This document shows positions 32,886-40,609 of a stretch of DNA of 43,325 bases, in pieces. The stretch spans positions 1 to 43,325 of the forward strand of contig JADCEN010000027.1 in assembly GCA_020250175.1 (NCBI GenBank). The letters run 5' to 3'. Under the pieces are notes generated by a model. That model did not search any database, was not told where the DNA came from, and saw nothing but the letters and a program-made list of their open reading frames with translations. Position 1 is the stretch's first letter, and each line of letters starts with the position of its first letter. The DNA is from Rhodobacter sp. (GTDB lineage Bacteria; Pseudomonadota; Alphaproteobacteria; Rhodobacterales; Rhodobacteraceae). The position numbers and the translations under genes were made by a program.

Positions 32886-33828
32886 TCGCCATCCGATCCG
32901 CGCCATCGGCGCCGCAGAACTGGAGCCCCACGATCCGCGCTTCCTCCGGTCGCTGCGGAACGTCGGAATTCTGGTGGCCCGAGAAGATCTGCCCGACGAT
33001 GGTGACTCGATCTTTGAGGTCATCGACGGTTCCCTGATCGTCGTCGATCCAGAGACAGGGGAGTGCGAACGTCACGACGATGCGCTGGACATCCAGACCT
33101 TCGACATCGACATCGCCGCCCTTTGCCGCGCGATCCGCGAGCAATCAGGGCTGAAGGGGTCCGGCCCGATGGCGATCTCCACCAGAGTTTGGAGGCTGGG
33201 TCGCTATGAACAGCACGGGCGCGCAGCCGAAATCTGCCTTGTGCGGCGACTGCAGGAGGAAACCGCGCAGGAGATTTTGGACCATGTGCGCGGCACCATC
33301 GACACCGAAAATCCCGTCGCTCTTGTCAGCCTCGGAAGCAACGACCTGCCGACTGTGGTCACGCGCCAACTCAGTGGCCTCCGCATGACCGTGTCTCGCG
33401 CCGAAGATCTGCTGCGCGACGACCCGGATCGTCCATTCGCACTTGATCTCGGCCGAGTTCGCGTACCCACCGAAAAGCAAGCCCTCGATGCGCGGCTTCA
33501 GATCGACCGCATTGGTCGCCGCGCAATTTTCGAGGGCGTCGAGATCGACATCGAGCCTCGTGACTTTGACGCCGTCGCCTTACTCGCGGACGAGGCCTTG
33601 GCCGCCGGCGGTTGGGTCTCGAAGGAAAGCCTGGCTGCGACGCTGCAAGCTAGCACCAAGCGGGATAGCAATCCGGAACAGGTTGATCGCTGCATCAACC
33701 GGCTGCGCGATGCCTTCCGAAAGAATACGCGGCTAAATGCGGTCCCCAGCAACGGGTTCATCGACCGCAAGTCCAAGGTCGGCGCACGCCTGGTCCTCGC
33801 ATCATCCGAGATCGCGTTCATCGGCTAG
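32833..33828 (+). CDS. Unknown protein with C-terminal winged-helix-like domain
   Basis: The 331-residue protein (ATG 32833; an ATG at 32800 is the alternative) has an N-terminal region with FANAAELIKLLLRQSDRHPI and PHDPRFLRSLRNVGILVARE, a middle part rich in beta-strands (NPVALVSLGSNDLPTVVT), and a C-terminal ~100 residues resembling the OmpR/PhoB winged-helix fold: an initial EGVEIDIEPRDFDAVALLAD, recognition-helix-like QVDRCINRLRDAFRKNTRL and a final hairpin NGFIDRKSKVGARLVL. No receiver domain or kinase partner is present, so it is not a two-component regulator. It may bind DNA or act as an adaptor for the upstream protein, with which it is co-translated. Family not recognised. Confidence 0.72.
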   Translation: MTFANAAELIKLLLRQSDRHPIRAIGAAELEPHDPRFLRSLRNVGILVAREDLPDDGDSIFEVIDGSLIVVDPETGECERHDDALDIQTFDIDIAALCRAIREQSGLKGSGPMAISTRVWRLGRYEQHGRAAEICLVRRLQEETAQEILDHVRGTIDTENPVALVSLGSNDLPTVVTRQLSGLRMTVSRAEDLLRDDPDRPFALDLGRVRVPTEKQALDARLQIDRIGRRAIFEGVEIDIEPRDFDAVALLADEALAAGGWVSKESLAATLQASTKRDSNPEQVDRCINRLRDAFRKNTRLNAVPSNGFIDRKSKVGARLVLASSEIAFIG

Positions 33829-33945
33829 ATCCGTTCGCCGGTACCGGGAGGTTTTCAGGAGGTTTCCGGGAGAAGCCCGAGAGATAAAGGATTTCAAAAG
33901 GTTGCATCTTCGACTGGTCAACGCAAACGACCAGGATCGAAACAG

Positions 33946-34539
33946 ATGCTCCCACCTATTTCCCCCGACGACCTTGCCACACTGATTGACGAAGCGGCCA
34001 TTGCCGCGCGCCGCCTGCATCGCAAGCTGGTGCTGCCCGCTGCCGATCTCGACGATCTCCGTCAGGACCTGCTGGTTGACCTGATCTGCCGGTTGCCCGG
34101 ATTTGATGCGCGCCGCGGCAGCATTGGCGCCTTCGCCAACATCGTCCTGCGCAACAAGTCGTCCCGGATCGCGATCCGCCATCACCGGCAGCGCCGTGCG
34201 CAATGCGGGACTGTGCTGTCGCTCGACGCACCCATCGCTGGCGGGACGGAGCCGCTGGGCTGCCTGTTGGCAGAAGCTGACGGGCTGGCTGCCTGGCATG
34301 GCCGGGACCTGAGCGCGACCGAGGATGCCGATCTCCGCTATGACCTTGCCCTTGCGCTGGGTGATCTGCCCGAAGATGCGCGCACCCTGTGCGCTGCGCT
34401 CGGCACCTGCGCAATCGCAGAAATCGTCGTCCGCACCGGCACCTCCCGCTCCGCCCTTTACCGCCACGTCGCCCAGTTGCGGCTCGATCTCGCGATGCGC
34501 GGGTTCGGGGCGCAGTGGGACGGTTCCCAGGCAGCGTGA
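33946..34539 (+). CDS. Sigma-70-like/ECF-type regulator, phage module
   Basis: The 197-residue product has a sigma region 2-like stretch, DDLRQDLLVDLICRLPGFDA and GSIGAFANIVLRNKSSR, and a region 4-like C-terminus, LPEDARTLCAALG, then GTSRSALYRHVAQLRLDLAM. This two-block layout matches ECF sigma factors or sigma-like phage regulators, although the HTH is short and degenerate. It is the first gene of the long plus-strand early module and could direct its transcription. It lies 117 bases after the unknown pair; this gap likely holds the module's promoter. Confidence 0.7.
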   Translation: MLPPISPDDLATLIDEAAIAARRLHRKLVLPAADLDDLRQDLLVDLICRLPGFDARRGSIGAFANIVLRNKSSRIAIRHHRQRRAQCGTVLSLDAPIAGGTEPLGCLLAEADGLAAWHGRDLSATEDADLRYDLALALGDLPEDARTLCAALGTCAIAEIVVRTGTSRSALYRHVAQLRLDLAMRGFGAQWDGSQAA

Positions 34540-34552
34540 GTAGAGGACCCTC

Positions 34553-34909
34553 ATGGAGATGTTCGTCATGCCCCCCACCGCCTTCATTTCGGCCAAGCCT
34601 CGGCCCCTCACCGATATCGAGTTCTGCGCCTGGATCGGCCAGGCAGTGCCCGGCGACCAGCTGGAGTACCATTGCGGATTTCTCGGCATCGATACCACTG
34701 CCGTGATTTCGACCCTGCCGGAGCCCGAACGCCGCAGGCTTGGGGCGCTGGCCAGTGCCGCCCATCGAGCCTTCGAGGCGGCGCTGGTCCATCTGGTGCA
34801 GGTGCGCGTCGGTCCGGATCGCTTTGCCTACCTCGCCATCGCGCGGACCAAGCCACGCCACGCGCCGATCCCGTTTTCTCAACTCATCGCGACAAAGGAG
34901 GCCGCCTGA
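34553..34909 (+). CDS. Hypothetical phage-module protein
   Basis: A 118-residue protein beginning MEMFVMPPTAFISAKPRPLT. A central DIEFCAWIGQAVPGDQLEYH and IARTKPRHAPIPFSQLIA near the end look like a real, structured small protein, but I do not recognise the family. GAGGA lies just before the ATG. Its stop overlaps the next ATG (TGATG), so it belongs to the early operon. Confidence 0.65.
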   Translation: MEMFVMPPTAFISAKPRPLTDIEFCAWIGQAVPGDQLEYHCGFLGIDTTAVISTLPEPERRRLGALASAAHRAFEAALVHLVQVRVGPDRFAYLAIARTKPRHAPIPFSQLIATKEAA

Positions 34910-35301
34910 TGCGCGCCGTACTCGCCTGGATCGGGGATCGGCTCCCGCCGTCCCTCTACTTCGCCTTGGCCGGAAAGTCTGCCGAACCCTCGACCGGAGA
35001 CAGCGCCATGGCCAAGTTGCCGTGCCTGATCGCACGCCTGCGTCGTGCCTTTCACAGCCTCGACGAACTGCCCGACACGATCCCTGCGCCTTGGCGCGAA
35101 GGCAACGAGATCGAACCGCTGCCGATCGAGGTGGCGACCATCGACGATATCGCCTTTGCCGTGGTGGCCGCCAATGCGGATGTCTCGGCCGCGATCCGGC
35201 GTTCATCGGCGCTTGAGCGGCTGCACCGCCTTGCCCGCGAAGCGGGAGCAGTCGGGACCGATCGCGCCGTTGATGCGGCGCTGAAGCGGGAGGGTCAGTG
35301 A
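34909..35301 (+). CDS. Hypothetical phage-module protein
   Basis: A 130-residue protein, MRAVLAWIGDRLPPSLYFAL, with a more conserved-looking second half: LIARLRRAFHSLDELPDTIP, EVATIDDIAFAVVAANADVS and SSALERLHRLAREAGAVGTD. It has no recognisable domain. An internal ATG (MAKLPCLIARL) could be the true start, since the first 33 residues look less structured. The start overlaps the previous stop and its stop overlaps the next ATG, so all are coupled. Confidence 0.62.
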   Translation: MRAVLAWIGDRLPPSLYFALAGKSAEPSTGDSAMAKLPCLIARLRRAFHSLDELPDTIPAPWREGNEIEPLPIEVATIDDIAFAVVAANADVSAAIRRSSALERLHRLAREAGAVGTDRAVDAALKREGQ

Positions 35302-35819
35302 TGGCCATTCCGTTCCCCAGCACAGATGCGGCGGCTGCCCCGCAACTCGCGAATACTCCCGGTCTCAATGACCTCGACCGCCTGTCCATCGGCGAGATCG
35401 CCGACATGCCGCCTGCGCTGCTTCTCGCGCTCCAGGAAGAAGCAGCGGCCGAGACCGCCCGGGTCAAGCGCCTAAGGGACCGTTTCGAGGCGGCACTGGC
35501 GCAGCGGTACAGCGCGGCGACCGAGGCCGAGCGGTCTGCGCAGGGCAAGACCTCCGGCACCGTCCGGATCGAGGATGCGGGCGTGGTCGTGATTGCCGAT
35601 CTGCCGAAGAAGGTCACGTGGGATCAGGACCGGCTGGCCGCGATGGCGACCCGGATCCGCGAGGCGGGCGACGATCCGACCCAGTATCTCGAGATCGCCT
35701 ACCGCGTGCCGGAACGCCGCTTCGGGGCCTGGCCCGACGCCATGCGTGAAAGCTTCGGCGCCGCCCGGTCCGAGACCACCGGCAAACCCGTGTTCCGGCT
35801 CGAGACCCGAGACCGGTGA
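35301..35819 (+). CDS. Hypothetical phage-module protein with coiled-coil segment
   Basis: A 172-residue product starting MAIPFPSTDAAAAPQLANTP. Residues ~45-80 (LLALQEEAAAETARVKRLRD) are predicted to form a coiled coil; the C-terminal half, GTVRIEDAGVVVIADLPKKV, TWDQDRLAAMATRIREAG and VPERRFGAWPDAMRESFGAA, is well structured and typical of early genes just before a Sak4-like ATPase in alphaproteobacterial phages. Function unknown; a role in DNA recombination would fit the position only. Confidence 0.62.
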   Translation: MAIPFPSTDAAAAPQLANTPGLNDLDRLSIGEIADMPPALLLALQEEAAAETARVKRLRDRFEAALAQRYSAATEAERSAQGKTSGTVRIEDAGVVVIADLPKKVTWDQDRLAAMATRIREAGDDPTQYLEIAYRVPERRFGAWPDAMRESFGAARSETTGKPVFRLETRDR

Positions 35820-35919
35820 CGCGCGGCGGCGGGACGCCCGAGCGGCAACGCCGGGCAGGTTCCCCTTCGGCACCCGGTCACCCCCGCCGCCGCGCCCTTT
35901 CAATCCTTCGGAGAACCCC

Positions 35920-36777
35920 ATGGCCTTCCGTATCATCACCGCCGACGAACGCCTCTCGGCCGCCGAGAACAAGACCTCGCTCGCCATCTTCGGCCCACCG
36001 GGCGTGGGCAAGACCACGCTTCTGAAATCCCTGCCCGCAGAAGAAACCGTCTGCCTCGACCTCGAGGCCGGGATGAAATCCGTGCAGGACTGGCGCGGGG
36101 CGTCGATCCCGGTGCGCAGCTTCACCGACTTCCGCGACCTTGCCGTGCTGATCGGTGGGCCGGACCCGGCGCAGCATCCACAGTCCTGGTACGGGACCGA
36201 GCGGCACGCGTGGCTGCAGGCCCAGCACCGCGACAGCGGCATCGAGGCCTTCCTCGCTGCGCGGCGCATCGTCTTCGTCGACTCGATCACCGATCTGACG
36301 CGGCAGGCGATGGCCTATGCCCGCCAGCAGCCCGAGGCATTCTCGGACCGGACCGGCAAGCCGGATGTCCGAGGCGCCTATGGGCTTCTGGGGCGTGAGG
36401 TCATTCAGGCGCTGAAGCACCTCCAGCATGCGCGCGGCAAGACCGTGATCTTCGTCGGCGTTCTGGAAAAGGTGACCGACGACTTCGGTACCGTCACCTG
36501 GCAACCGCAGATGGAAGGCAGCAAGGCCGGGCGGGAGTTGCCGGGCATCGTGGACCAGGTGGTGTCGATGCACCTGTTCAGTCGCGATGCCGAGGGTGGC
36601 TGGGTTCTGGACGAGACCGCCACCGACCGCCGCCTGGTCTGCAAGTCGGGCAACCCCTGGGGCCTTCCCGCCAAGGACCGTTCCGGCCGCCTCGACCTGA
36701 CCGAACCGCCCGACCTCGGAGCGCTCCTCGCCCGGATCGACGGCCGCGCCCCCCATCAACCCGTTTTCGCCACCTGA
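35920..36777 (+). CDS. Sak4-like RecA-fold ATPase (AAA_24 type), phage recombination
   Basis: The 285-residue ATPase opens MAFRIITADERLSAAENKTS and has Walker A GPPGVGKTT (25-33), a preceding LAIF strand, a Walker B-like RRIVFVDSITDLT at about residues 115-125, and KTVIFVGVLEKVTDDFGTVT as sensor region. Phage proteins of this kind (Sak4-like) promote single-strand annealing/strand exchange with a partner SSB, and the next gene encodes an SSB-like protein, which supports the call. GGAG lies eight bases upstream of ATG. A longer frame starting at 35593 overlaps the previous gene and is rejected. Confidence 0.82.
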   Translation: MAFRIITADERLSAAENKTSLAIFGPPGVGKTTLLKSLPAEETVCLDLEAGMKSVQDWRGASIPVRSFTDFRDLAVLIGGPDPAQHPQSWYGTERHAWLQAQHRDSGIEAFLAARRIVFVDSITDLTRQAMAYARQQPEAFSDRTGKPDVRGAYGLLGREVIQALKHLQHARGKTVIFVGVLEKVTDDFGTVTWQPQMEGSKAGRELPGIVDQVVSMHLFSRDAEGGWVLDETATDRRLVCKSGNPWGLPAKDRSGRLDLTEPPDLGALLARIDGRAPHQPVFAT

Positions 36778-36796
36778 TCCCTGAAAGGACATGACC

Positions 36797-37582
36797 ATGA
36801 GCTACGATCTGAACGACGCCCAGCCGCAGATGGCCCCCATCGGCGAACTGATCCCGGACGGCACCTTTGCAAAGGTGCGGTTGACCATTCGCCCCGGTGG
36901 GGTGAACGGCGCGACCCCGGCGGATGCGGGGCTGCTGAAGGCTTCACAGTCCAGCGATGCCCGAATGCTCGACTGCGAATTCACCGTGGTCGATGGCCCG
37001 CATGCCCGCCGCAAGTTCTGGCAGAGTTTCACCGTGGCGGGCGGCAAGCTGGACGAGAAAGGGCAGTCCATCGGCTGGAAGATCTCGAAATCCACCTTTC
37101 GTGCCATCGTCGACAGCGCCCTTGGCCTTGATCCCAAGGACGAAAGCCCCGAAGCCAAGGCCAAGCGGGTTCTGCCTGGTCTGCGGCATCTGGAAGGCAT
37201 CATTTTCGCCGCCCGCATCATGGTCGAGCCTGCCTCCAACCCGCAGTACCGCGACCAGAACCGCATCGCCAACGTCGTTCTGCCCGACGAGCCGCACCAT
37301 GCCGCCATCATGCGCGGCGAGACCGTGCCCCCGGAGCCCGTCAACGCCCCGCCGCGCAAGGCCGCGAGCGTCACGGCTCCCGGCTGGCAAGCCCCGGCAC
37401 CGGCATGGGGTGCGGCGCAACCGTCGCCCGCAGCGCCGAACTGGGGCGCGGCACCGCAGCCCACCGCCGCACCCGCTCCCGCCTGGGGGACGCAGACTGC
37501 CCCCACAGCCCCGCCCGCACCGCAGGCACCTGCGCCCGCTGCACCGGGGGCACCCACAATGCCCGCGTGGCTCAATGGCTGA
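36797..37582 (+). CDS. Single-stranded-DNA-binding-like phage protein
   Basis: The 261-residue protein (MSYDLNDAQPQMAPIG) has an N-terminal beta-rich, OB-like region with GELIPDGTFAKVRLTIRPGG, MLDCEFTVVDGPHARRKFWQ and FTVAGGKLDEKGQSIGWKIS, and a long C-terminal linker of Ala/Pro/Trp repeats (APAWGAAQPSPAAPNWGAAP) ending PTMPAWLNG. Such a flexible tail with a terminal conserved peptide is the layout of SSB proteins. AAAGGA lies seven bases before the ATG at 36797, which favours it over the ATG at 36791. Likely partner of the adjacent Sak4-like ATPase. Not a canonical SSB by sequence. Confidence 0.68.
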   Translation: MSYDLNDAQPQMAPIGELIPDGTFAKVRLTIRPGGVNGATPADAGLLKASQSSDARMLDCEFTVVDGPHARRKFWQSFTVAGGKLDEKGQSIGWKISKSTFRAIVDSALGLDPKDESPEAKAKRVLPGLRHLEGIIFAARIMVEPASNPQYRDQNRIANVVLPDEPHHAAIMRGETVPPEPVNAPPRKAASVTAPGWQAPAPAWGAAQPSPAAPNWGAAPQPTAAPAPAWGTQTAPTAPPAPQAPAPAAPGAPTMPAWLNG

Positions 37583-37895
37583 GGCACGACGGACGCGACG
37601 GACAGGTGGGTCGGCACGATCACCAACCGTCGAACCAGGTGAGGCTGGGCCGGGAAACCGGCCCATGACCCCGGATGAATGGCAGGCGCATGTGACGCGC
37701 GCCGCCGCACTGGAGATCGGAAAATGGCTCGAGGCCCGAGGAAAACTGCACCAACCCATCGCAAGCCTCACCCTCGGCGACCTGGAGGCCATGGCGGTCA
37801 ACGCGATCTCACGCTGGATCGTCCTGCAGTCGGAACGCCTTCAGCGGCAGGATTGGCCGCAAGAGGACCCGGTCGCGATGCTCTTGCTCGGGTAG
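37575..37895 (+). CDS. Hypothetical phage-module protein
   Basis: A 106-residue frame whose ATG overlaps the stop of the SSB-like gene. The first 30 residues (MAEARRTRRTGGSARS) look linker-like; the remainder, MTPDEWQAHVTRAAALEIGK, WLEARGKLHQPIASLTLGDL and AMAVNAISRWIVLQSERLQR, is helical and looks conserved, so translation may really begin at the ATG at 37665. No known domain. Confidence 0.6.
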   Translation: MAEARRTRRTGGSARSPTVEPGEAGPGNRPMTPDEWQAHVTRAAALEIGKWLEARGKLHQPIASLTLGDLEAMAVNAISRWIVLQSERLQRQDWPQEDPVAMLLLG

Positions 37896-37897
37896 CG

Positions 37898-38263
37898 ATC
37901 TGCGCGGTCTGCGCGCGTGAAGCCCGCGGCTTCGGCTACGTCCACCGGCTTCAGCACGACCGCTTTCCCTATCACCGCTTCTGCTCGCTCCGCTGCCAGG
38001 ACGTCGGCAGCGCAATTGCCCAAAGGAACAATGGCATGATCGACAAGACCGCCCGAGAGACCCGTGCGATCCGCGACGCGCGGATGCTTTTCGCCGAAGC
38101 CCTGACCGACCTTGGGCTGATGGAGCCCTTCTTCAACCGCACCGCCGCCGACATTGATCGTCTGATCGAGGCTGCGGTGACCGGCTACGTCGACAGCATG
38201 CTGGCGCAGGGGGCTATCAAGGAACGCACCGGCACCGCCCATGACGATCCGATTCCGTTCTGA
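37898..38263 (+). CDS. DUF6511-type zinc-binding phage protein, start codon unclear
   Basis: The conserved part runs from ICAVCAREARGFGYVHRL through FPYHRFCSLRCQDVGSAIAQ to DKTARETRAIRDARMLFAEA and VTGYVDSMLAQGA, which matches DUF6511 proteins of alphaproteobacterial phages, with two CxxC-type pairs likely binding zinc. No ATG, GTG or TTG stands at the expected place: the codon is ATC at 37898, two bases after the upstream stop. Upstream in-frame ATGs (37679, 37724) would translate antisense-like linker inside the previous gene; the first internal ATG (MIDKTARE, 38037) would lose the cysteines. The C-terminus FEALTDLGLMEPFFN-like region is intact. Confidence 0.65.
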   Translation: MCAVCAREARGFGYVHRLQHDRFPYHRFCSLRCQDVGSAIAQRNNGMIDKTARETRAIRDARMLFAEALTDLGLMEPFFNRTAADIDRLIEAAVTGYVDSMLAQGAIKERTGTAHDDPIPF

Positions 38264-38274
38264 AGGGGCGCGCG

Positions 38275-38490
38275 ATGATTGATCTGAACGACGATACGAC
38301 GACCTGCACCTGGAAGGGGCTCTTGGCCACCGCTACCGAAAATGCCGCCACCGATTTCGAGATCGAATTCTGTGACAGCCTGCGCCAGAAACTCGAAAGG
38401 TTCGGCGCGCGCGCCCAGCTGACGGACGCCCAGTTTCACAAGCTGACCTGCATCGCGCAGGCCGGTGGGTTCTGGGAGCGCGACCAATGA
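38275..38490 (+). CDS. Hypothetical phage-module protein
   Basis: A 71-residue protein starting MIDLNDDTTTCTWKGLLATA and ending KLTCIAQAGGFWERDQ; the middle TDFEIEFCDSLRQKLERFGA is a helix. It is unknown, but GGGG precedes the ATG, its stop overlaps the next ATG (ATGA), and its N-terminal MIDLN is shared with two other genes in the module, including the nuclease that follows. Confidence 0.65.
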   Translation: MIDLNDDTTTCTWKGLLATATENAATDFEIEFCDSLRQKLERFGARAQLTDAQFHKLTCIAQAGGFWERDQ

Positions 38491-39287
38491 TCGACCTCAA
38501 CCATGGCTCGGGCTGCCTTTACGGCGAGGGCACCCCGCCCGCCACCATCGCCTCAGCCGTTTCAGCAGCCATCGACGTCGCCCTTATGGCCCGCAACCGC
38601 AGCGAACGGCCCCGCGCCTATGTCAGTTCCTCAGGTCTTGGCCGCGATTGTCTGCGCCAGATCCAGTATGACTTTCTGGCGGTGCCAAAAGACGAGGGTC
38701 AGGAGTTTGCCCCGAAAACCCTGCGCATCTTCGAGGCAGGGCACCGGGGCGAGGACATTGTCGCCGGCTGGTTGCGCATTGCCGGGTTCGATCTGCGCAC
38801 AGCCCGCGCCGATGGGCGGCAGTTCGGGTTCGCCGCACTTGGCGGCCGGTTCAAAGGCCACATCGATGGTTGCCTGGTCTCCGGCCCGGTCGCCATGGAC
38901 TATCCCGCCCTCTGGGAAAACAAGGCGCTCGGCGCATCAAGCTGGAAGGATGTGGTCAAGCGCGGTGTCAGCATCGCCCGCCCGGTTTATGCCGCCCAAC
39001 TGGCGCTCTATCAGGCCTATCTTGATCTGCCAAAACCCGCGTTGTTCACAGCGCTGAACCGCGACACGATGGAACTGCACGCCGAACTGGTGCCGTTCGA
39101 TGCGCGGTTGGCGCAGGACATGTCGGACCGCGCCGTGGCGGTGGTGCGCGCGTCCGAAGCGGGCGAATTGCTGCCGCGCATGGCGGCTGACCCCACAGCG
39201 GTCCTGTGCCGGGGCGGCATGTCGGCGGGCAAATGGCACTCGTCCTGTGCGTGGGCGGTCAAGTGCTGGGGGACCAACCATGAGTGA
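38487..39287 (+). CDS. Cas4/RecB-like PD-(D/E)XK exonuclease
   Basis: The 266-residue protein fits phage RecB-family nucleases that process DNA ends for recombination. Active-site residues visible are His86 in AGHRGED, Asp127 in GHIDGC, and Glu144-Asn-Lys146 in LWENKALG, followed by a Gln/Tyr-type motif in YAAQLALYQAYL. In addition one Cys precedes the core (Cys55, LGRDCLRQ) and three lie at the C-terminus (Cys241, Cys254, Cys260), the 1+3 arrangement that holds an iron-sulfur cluster in Cas4 and AddB. The cluster is an inference. The gene overlaps its upstream neighbour by 4 bases and the helicase downstream by 8 bases. Confidence 0.82.
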   Translation: MIDLNHGSGCLYGEGTPPATIASAVSAAIDVALMARNRSERPRAYVSSSGLGRDCLRQIQYDFLAVPKDEGQEFAPKTLRIFEAGHRGEDIVAGWLRIAGFDLRTARADGRQFGFAALGGRFKGHIDGCLVSGPVAMDYPALWENKALGASSWKDVVKRGVSIARPVYAAQLALYQAYLDLPKPALFTALNRDTMELHAELVPFDARLAQDMSDRAVAVVRASEAGELLPRMAADPTAVLCRGGMSAGKWHSSCAWAVKCWGTNHE

Positions 39288-40599
39288 CTTCACCCCTTCG
39301 AACGCGCAGGCCGCGGCCATCGCCGAAGTCCGCGACTGGTTCGAAAACCGCACCGACCAGCAGCAGGTGTTCCGCCTCTTCGGCTATGCCGGATCGGGCA
39401 AGAGCACCGTTCTGAAGTTTGCCCTCGACGACCTCGGCCTGTCACCCCACCGCAGCGCCAAGGACGGCACCTGCGTGCCCGGCGTCGTCACTGCCACCTT
39501 CACCGGCAAGGCCGCGCTAGTCCTGAACCGCAAGGGCACGCCCGCGCGCACAATCCACAGCCTGATCTACTCAGTGATAGAGTCGACCGAAGAGGACGTC
39601 GCGGCCGCCGCGGTGATAGTGCAGGAGGCGGAAATCGCCGCCCGCCGACTGACGGGTTTCGACAGGACTGCGGCCGAGGCCGGGATCGAGGCAATGCGCC
39701 AGGCGCTGTCGGCCATGAAACACCCCCGCTTTGCCCTGAACCCGCAGAGCGACGCCGCCGATGCCAAATTGATCGTGCTGGATGAGGTGTCGATGGTGGG
39801 CGAGGAGATGGCGCGCGACCTGATGAGTTTCGGCAAACCGATCCTGGTGCTTGGCGATCCCGGCCAGTTGCCCCCCATCAAGGGCGAAGGTGCTTTCACC
39901 CGCGACTCGCCCGACGTGATGCTCACGGAAATCCACCGCCAGGCGGCCGAAAGCGCCATCATCCGGCTGGCTACCATGGCGCGGATGGGCGAGCCCATCG
40001 GATTCGGCACCTACGATGCCTTCGTGGCAAAGCTGCGCAAGGGTGACATCAGCCCGGATCAGGCGTTGCGGGGCGGGCAGTTGATCTGTGGTCTGAACGC
40101 GACACGGCTGCAGTTGAACAATGCCATGCGCGCAGCGGCGGGTTTCGGCGGAACATTCCTGCCCACTGGCGCGGCCGAGAAGATCATCTGTCTGAAAAAC
40201 CAGAACGACCTCGGGCTGATCAACGGCATGTTCCTGACGCTGGAAGGCATCGTCGACGAAGGCAGTCTCTATTTCTCGGCCATAGTCCATGATGAGGATG
40301 GTCGCCGGGTCGGACCCCTTGATCGCGACGGCAGACCCGGCCGCCTGCGCGTCTACAAGGGGCATTTCGAGGATCATGTCGCCAATGACCCCAAACGTCA
40401 CGACCGGGACTGGAAGGACAAGCGCCTTCTGACCGAAGCTACCTTTGGCTGGGCGATCACGGCCCACAAGGCACAGGGCTCGCAATGGGAGAACGTGATC
40501 GTCTGGGATGATGGGTTGGGCCGCACCGATCTCGACCGCCGCCGCTGGCTCTATACCGCGATCACCCGGGCCGAGCGTGGCCTGGTGCTGCTGGCCTGA
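39280..40599 (+). CDS. RecD-like/ATP-dependent SF1B DNA helicase
   Basis: The 439-residue enzyme has Walker A FGYAGSGKST (34-43), a GVVTATFTGKAALVLNRKG motif Ia, Walker B KLIVLDEVSMVGEEM (Asp168-Glu169), GDPGQLPPIKGEG motif III, and C-terminal WAITAHKAQGSQWENVIV and RWLYTAITRAERGLVLLA, all standard for the RecD/TraA/Pif1-like SF1B helicases in phage replication modules. The true start is the ATG at 39280, eight bases inside the nuclease gene end, not the in-frame position 39100. It likely unwinds DNA 5'-3' in partnership with the Cas4-like nuclease. Confidence 0.88.
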   Translation: MSDFTPSNAQAAAIAEVRDWFENRTDQQQVFRLFGYAGSGKSTVLKFALDDLGLSPHRSAKDGTCVPGVVTATFTGKAALVLNRKGTPARTIHSLIYSVIESTEEDVAAAAVIVQEAEIAARRLTGFDRTAAEAGIEAMRQALSAMKHPRFALNPQSDAADAKLIVLDEVSMVGEEMARDLMSFGKPILVLGDPGQLPPIKGEGAFTRDSPDVMLTEIHRQAAESAIIRLATMARMGEPIGFGTYDAFVAKLRKGDISPDQALRGGQLICGLNATRLQLNNAMRAAAGFGGTFLPTGAAEKIICLKNQNDLGLINGMFLTLEGIVDEGSLYFSAIVHDEDGRRVGPLDRDGRPGRLRVYKGHFEDHVANDPKRHDRDWKDKRLLTEATFGWAITAHKAQGSQWENVIVWDDGLGRTDLDRRRWLYTAITRAERGLVLLA

Positions 40600-40609
40600 A
40601 GGGGACGCG

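Noticed and set aside
33956-35617. 553-codon minus-strand frame over early phage genes
   Set aside because: Arg/Ser/Ala-rich shadow; the coupled plus-strand genes explain the region.
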